Positions 60,959 to 64,000 of a DNA stretch of 64,000 nt are shown one piece after another. The notes under the pieces were generated by a model, which was not told where the DNA came from, did not search any database, and saw only the letters and a list, made by a program, of their open reading frames with translations. The position numbers and the translations under genes are program-made. Every line of letters starts with the position of its first letter. Within the stretch, counting starts at the first letter, position 1. The DNA comes from Enterobacter soli ATCC BAA-2102 (GTDB lineage Bacteria; Pseudomonadota; Gammaproteobacteria; Enterobacterales; Enterobacteriaceae). The stretch is from positions 124,001-188,000 of the forward strand of contig NZ_LXES01000038.1 in assembly GCF_001654845.1 (NCBI RefSeq), in the 5' to 3' direction.

Positions 60959-62149
60959 TTACATGACGCGACAGGCAAACCCTTTCAGATACAGCCCTTC
61001 CGGGTAGGTAGCGATCACCGGATGATCGGCCGCCTGACGGAACTGCTCTATAAATTGTACATCACGGCCAGCATCTATAGCGGCATCGGCGATGATTTTC
61101 TGAAATAAATCTGTCGTCATCAGGCCTGAACAGGAGAATGTAAGCAGAACGCCACCCGGGTTCAACAGCTGGATAGCCAGCATGTTGATGTCTTTATAGC
61201 CGCGGCAGGCGCCCATCAGTTGGCTTTTGTTCTCAACGAATTTCGGTGGGTCCATCACGATAACGTCAAACTTCTCACCCTGATCGCGATATTTACGCAG
61301 CAGTTTGAACACGTCATCGCGCACGAACTCCGCTTTGCTCAGATCCAGCTTATTCAGCTCGACGTTTTGTTTTGCCACATCCAGCGCTTCCTGCGAGGTA
61401 TCCACGCTCACTACCTGAGCACAGCCGCCCATCAGCGCAGAAACCGCGAAACCACCGGTGTAGGAGAAACAGTTCAGCACGCGTTTGTTCTCAACGTACT
61501 GGCGCGTGGCCAGGCGGCTATCGCGCTGGTCGAGGTAATACCCGGTTTTGTGTCCACCCTGAATATCAACCAGCAGTTTCATACCGTGTTCTTCAATAGG
61601 CAGCAGGGCAGGAGGCAATTCACCCGTCACCGGGCCTTGCGTCAGCTCCAGACCCTCTTTTTTACGCACGGCAACATCGCTGCGGTCGTAAATTGCGCAT
61701 TCAGGGAACAGGTTTTGCAGCGCGCTAATTAACGCCGCACGCTGATATTCAGCGCCCGCGCTCAGCAATTGCAGTACCAGGAAATCACCAAAACGGTCGA
61801 TGGTGATGCCCGGCAGCCCGTCAGATTCGCCGGCAATCAGACGATAGCTGTCCAGCCCGTCGCGTTTTGCCAGCCACTCGCGCCACTGTTGCGCCTGTTG
61901 CAGGCGGCGGGTGAAGAACGCAATGTCGATGGTTTCGTCTTTATCAAAGGTCCAGACGCGCGCGCGGATCTGTGATGCAGGCGAGTATGCGCCACGCGCT
62001 AACCATTTCCCCTGATGATCAACGATATCGATGGTTTCACCGAGGCTGGCTTTGCCTTCCAGGCGGGTAACTGCGCCAGAAAAGACCCAGGGATGGCGGC
62101 GCAGTAATGACTTCTCGCGCCCTTTGGCTAACACTAAACGTACACTCAT
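60959..62149 (-). CDS. rlmI: 23S rRNA m5C1962 methyltransferase RlmI
   Basis: RlmI methylates C1962 of 23S rRNA. The 396 residues equal E. coli. An N-terminal PUA domain (about 1-80) precedes an EEHEE-type linker and a Rossmann methyltransferase with [29 protein letters not shown] and the catalytic Cys region [12 protein letters not shown]. It is divergent from acyP. The hspQ promoter starts directly at its stop codon. Confidence 0.97.
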   Translation of the reverse strand: MSVRLVLAKGREKSLLRRHPWVFSGAVTRLEGKASLGETIDIVDHQGKWLARGAYSPASQIRARVWTFDKDETIDIAFFTRRLQQAQQWREWLAKRDGLDSYRLIAGESDGLPGITIDRFGDFLVLQLLSAGAEYQRAALISALQNLFPECAIYDRSDVAVRKKEGLELTQGPVTGELPPALLPIEEHGMKLLVDIQGGHKTGYYLDQRDSRLATRQYVENKRVLNCFSYTGGFAVSALMGGCAQVVSVDTSQEALDVAKQNVELNKLDLSKAEFVRDDVFKLLRKYRDQGEKFDVIVMDPPKFVENKSQLMGACRGYKDINMLAIQLLNPGGVLLTFSCSGLMTTDLFQKIIADAAIDAGRDVQFIEQFRQAADHPVIATYPEGLYLKGFACRVM

Positions 62150-62242
62150 AATTTGCTATTCTGTCGATTCCAATGAAATGGCCGCCATTTTCCCGAGTTC
62201 AGTGAGGAAATGCAACGCGCCAGACGGATAAGGGGAAGGAAG

Positions 62243-62524
62243 ATGTCAAAAGTCTGCACTATTGCCTGGGTTCACGGCATCGTTCAGGGCGTGGGCTTCC
62301 GCTACAGCACCCAGCGGGAGGCAGTCCAGTTAGGGCTTACCGGATATGCACGCAATATGGATGACGGCAGCGTCGAGGTGGTGGCCTGCGGCGAGGCGGA
62401 ACAGGTAGAGCGACTGGTGGCGTGGTTAAAAGCAGGCGGGCCACGCAGTGCACGGGTTGATAAGGTGTTGTCGGAGCCGCATCAACCCGGCCGGGAATAC
62501 GTTAATTTTGGTATTCGCTATTAA
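62243..62524 (+). CDS. yccX: Acylphosphatase (YccX)
   Basis: Acylphosphatase hydrolyses carboxyl-phosphate bonds such as acetyl phosphate and carbamoyl phosphate. The start at 62243 gives 93 residues, near the E. coli 92; an upstream ATG adds 11 unconserved residues. The active-site arginine is R20 in QGVGFRYST and the catalytic asparagine is N38 in [13 protein letters not shown]. The 3' end overlaps tusE by 4 bp, tail to tail. Confidence 0.95.
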   Translation: MSKVCTIAWVHGIVQGVGFRYSTQREAVQLGLTGYARNMDDGSVEVVACGEAEQVERLVAWLKAGGPRSARVDKVLSEPHQPGREYVNFGIRY

Positions 62525-62850
62525 ATACATTTCACGGGTTTGGGCAGACCGGCGATTTTTGTCGCCTGTTTTGCCGGGCCTTTCGGGAAGAGACGATACA
62601 GGTAACGGCTGTTGCCTTTCTCTTCGCCGAATTTGTTGGCCATCGCCTTAACCAGCATCCGGATAGCCGGAGAGGTGTTGAATTCAAGGTAGAATTCGCG
62701 CACAAAACGCACCACTTCCCAGTGTTCTGGCGACAGAGTGATGGCTTCTTTCTCCGCAATCACTTCTGCCAGCGCTTCACTCCACTGGCTGCTCTCTTTC
62801 AGATAACCGTCGGCGTCGGTTTCTATCTCTTTACCTTCAAAGCTCAACAT
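62521..62850 (-). CDS. tusE: Sulfurtransferase TusE
   Basis: TusE (DsrC family) passes persulfide sulfur from TusBCD to MnmA in the synthesis of 2-thiouridine at tRNA wobble positions. The start at 62850 gives 109 residues, as in E. coli; an ATG 6 bp further upstream is equally possible by sequence. The persulfide-carrying cysteine is the penultimate residue (C108, KCI end). The conserved [13 protein letters not shown] motif is present. Confidence 0.94.
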   Translation of the reverse strand: MLSFEGKEIETDADGYLKESSQWSEALAEVIAEKEAITLSPEHWEVVRFVREFYLEFNTSPAIRMLVKAMANKFGEEKGNSRYLYRLFPKGPAKQATKIAGLPKPVKCI

Positions 62851-62887
62851 AGTCATTCACACGTCAGTCAAAAACCTGTGCAGTGTA

Positions 62888-62920
62888 CCAAAAAAAGCAA
62901 AGCCCCGCATAAGCGGGGCT
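62888..62920 (-). terminator. Terminator of yccA
   Basis: On the minus strand an 8-bp AGCCCCGC/GCGGGGCT stem with a TTAT loop is followed by TTGCTTTTTTT. It separates yccA from tusE. Confidence 0.9.
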
Positions 62921-62939
62921 CGGTTCAACGCACTGTGGG

Positions 62940-63599
62940 TTAATCGCGGCTGGCGAAGCCCAGGATGCTCAACAGGCTGACGAAGATGTTGTACAGCGAC
63001 ACATACAGGCTCACGGTGGCGCGGATGTAGTTCGTCTCACCGCCGCGAATGATGTTGCTGGTTTCCATCAGGATCGCGCCAGAGGAAATCAGGATAAACA
63101 CCGCGCTGATAGCCAGGTGCAGGGCAGGCAGTTGCAGGAAGATGTTAGCTACCATACCCACCAGTACTACCACGATACCCGCCATTAACATCCCGCCGAG
63201 GAAGGACATGTCCTTGCGCGTGGTCAGAACGTAAGCCGAGCAGCAGAAGAACACCAGCGCAGTACCGCCCAGCGCCAGACCGATAAGGTCACCCATGCCC
63301 GCAGACAGATAGGCATTCAGCATTGGCCCCAGGATGTAGCCCAGGAAGCCGGTAAAGGCGAACGCAGACAGAATACCTACCGGTTTATCCGCGGTTTTGT
63401 AGGTCAGGAACATCAGACCATACATCCCGACCAGCGTCAGGATCAGGCCCGGAGACGGCAGCATCAGAACCGTGCTGGCCGTAGCGGTGATCGCAGAAAA
63501 CGCCAGCGTCAGGCTGAGCATGAAATAGGTATTGCGCAGCACCTTGTGGGTGCTGAGTAGCGATGTGCGGTCGCGTGAAGAACTAATGATACGATCCAT
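62940..63599 (-). CDS. yccA: Bax-inhibitor-1-like FtsH modulator YccA
   Basis: YccA is a seven-helix inner-membrane protein of the TMBIM (Bax inhibitor-1) family. In E. coli it binds and modulates the protease FtsH and protects SecY when the translocon is jammed. The 219 residues equal E. coli; about seven hydrophobic helices follow a short cytosolic N-terminus ([11 protein letters not shown]). Its terminator separates it from tusE. Downstream of its promoter side is a 269-bp gap and then an unrelated binding-protein gene. Confidence 0.96.
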   Translation of the reverse strand: MDRIISSSRDRTSLLSTHKVLRNTYFMLSLTLAFSAITATASTVLMLPSPGLILTLVGMYGLMFLTYKTADKPVGILSAFAFTGFLGYILGPMLNAYLSAGMGDLIGLALGGTALVFFCCSAYVLTTRKDMSFLGGMLMAGIVVVLVGMVANIFLQLPALHLAISAVFILISSGAILMETSNIIRGGETNYIRATVSLYVSLYNIFVSLLSILGFASRD

Positions 63600-63868
63600 G
63601 AGTCACTCTCTTATGACAGATGTAATTAACGGCAAGAATAGGAAACAGGACGCCAGTTACAAAGTGGTTTTACCCATCTTTACTCAACGCGTTAGCGTCA
63701 GTGCCGGTTGTTTATACCGCAAAAATTCGTTTCTTCAGCATGAAGAACGGTATGGCGAATTTATTCAGATCAACCTCTTATAGGTTACTGAAAAATATTG
63801 CGTTATTACAGCCTGAGCGCTAAGAGTTATTCCCGGATCGTCATAAAACAGACAATAAGGCGAAGGAC
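63600..63868. other. Intergenic region yccA / binding-protein gene
   Basis: These 269 bp should hold divergent promoters for yccA and the next gene. K-12 has a serine tRNA (serT) near this point, but I find no tRNA-like sequence here, no terminator and no convincing small gene. Confidence 0.6.
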
Positions 63869-64000
63869 ATGAAATCACAATCACGCACTAACTTTACACT
63901 TTCTTTGTTAACCGCAGGCATCCTGTGCGCAAGTGCAGCGAGCCAGGCGGCTAACGTGCCGGCAGGAACTCAACTGGCAGAGAAACAGGAACTGGTCAGG
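63869..64000 (+). CDS. OppA-like oligopeptide-binding periplasmic protein (partial at window edge)
   Basis: The first 44 residues of a periplasmic substrate-binding protein. An N-terminal signal peptide (about 1-27, SQAAN cleavage region) is followed by VPAGTQLAEKQELVR, which resembles the mature N-terminus of OppA/MppA (DVPAGVTLAEKQ). The start follows AAGGAC-type ribosome-binding bases. The rest, and any transporter subunits, lie beyond the window. Peptide or muropeptide binding is inferred from the family. Confidence 0.75.
   Translation, partial: MKSQSRTNFTLSLLTAGILCASAASQAANVPAGTQLAEKQELVR

Noticed and set aside
63532-63783. 83-codon open frame overlapping the yccA start
   Set aside because: Starts inside yccA on the opposite strand, no ribosome-binding site and no known family.
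63600-63868. Possible serine tRNA gene by synteny with K-12
   Set aside because: No cloverleaf-like sequence, T-loop GTTCGA-type motif or CCA end can be read on either strand.

Overview
The window is an unbroken stretch of chromosomal DNA from a member of the Enterobacteriaceae. Almost every gene matches its Escherichia coli K-12 counterpart in length, key residues and order, over the K-12 interval that runs from the 3' end of comEC (ycaI) to yccA. Sequence divergence and three differences in gene content fit an Enterobacter/Lelliottia/Leclercia-type relative rather than E. coli itself; I do not assign a species. I see no insertion sequence, prophage, CRISPR array, rRNA or tRNA gene, and no gene that is clearly broken.

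Layout. 1-5412: comEC tail, then the envelope operon msbA-lpxK-ycaQ-ycaR-kdsB (lipid A flipping, lipid A 4'-kinase, crosslink glycosylase, small Trm112-like protein, CMP-Kdo synthesis). 5557-7206: ycbJ and elyC, convergent. 7331-14568: cmoM-mukF-mukE-mukB, a tightly overlapped operon encoding a tRNA-modification methyltransferase and the MukBEF condensin. 14749-17968: ldtD, mepK and gloC (L,D-transpeptidase, the endopeptidase that opens its 3-3 crosslinks, and a glyoxalase II). 18046-22517, minus strand: aspC, ompF, asnS. 22696-28534: an accessory block absent from this position in E. coli K-12, with an Lrp/AsnC regulator divergent from diaminopropionate ammonia-lyase (dpaL), an amino acid/H+ symporter, an N-carbamoyl-amino-acid hydrolase-like enzyme and an M20 aminoacylase-like enzyme. 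28587-36955: pncB, pepN and the sulfonate operon ssuEADCB. 37204-48052: pyrD, zapC, ycbX, rlmKL-uup-pqiABC and rmf. 48125-53941: fabA, lonH, matP, ompA, sulA, sxy. 53898-62940: yccS, yccF, helD, mgsA, csgI, yccU, hspQ, rlmI, acyP, tusE, yccA. The window ends inside a gene for an OppA-like periplasmic binding protein, where K-12 has serT and the hya hydrogenase operon.

Regulatory signals that can be read directly include a LexA box at sulA, FabR- and FadR-type sites before fabA, a NadR-type box before pncB, a PurR-type box and regulatory leader hairpin before pyrD, a sigma-32-type promoter before hspQ, the OmpR-dependent promoter of ompF, a CRP-like site before ompA, a CpxR-like box before ldtD, and many intrinsic terminators.

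The best candidates for new biology are modest: (i) the dpaL cluster, which may import and process N-substituted amino acids, with inverted repeats in its divergent promoter region; (ii) an orphan plus-strand terminator between ompF and asnS that may end a small RNA; (iii) YcbJ, a kinase-fold protein that seems to lack its catalytic aspartates; and (iv) a 10-codon upstream ORF that abuts the msbA start codon. Nothing here looks like a wholly new defence or mobile system.
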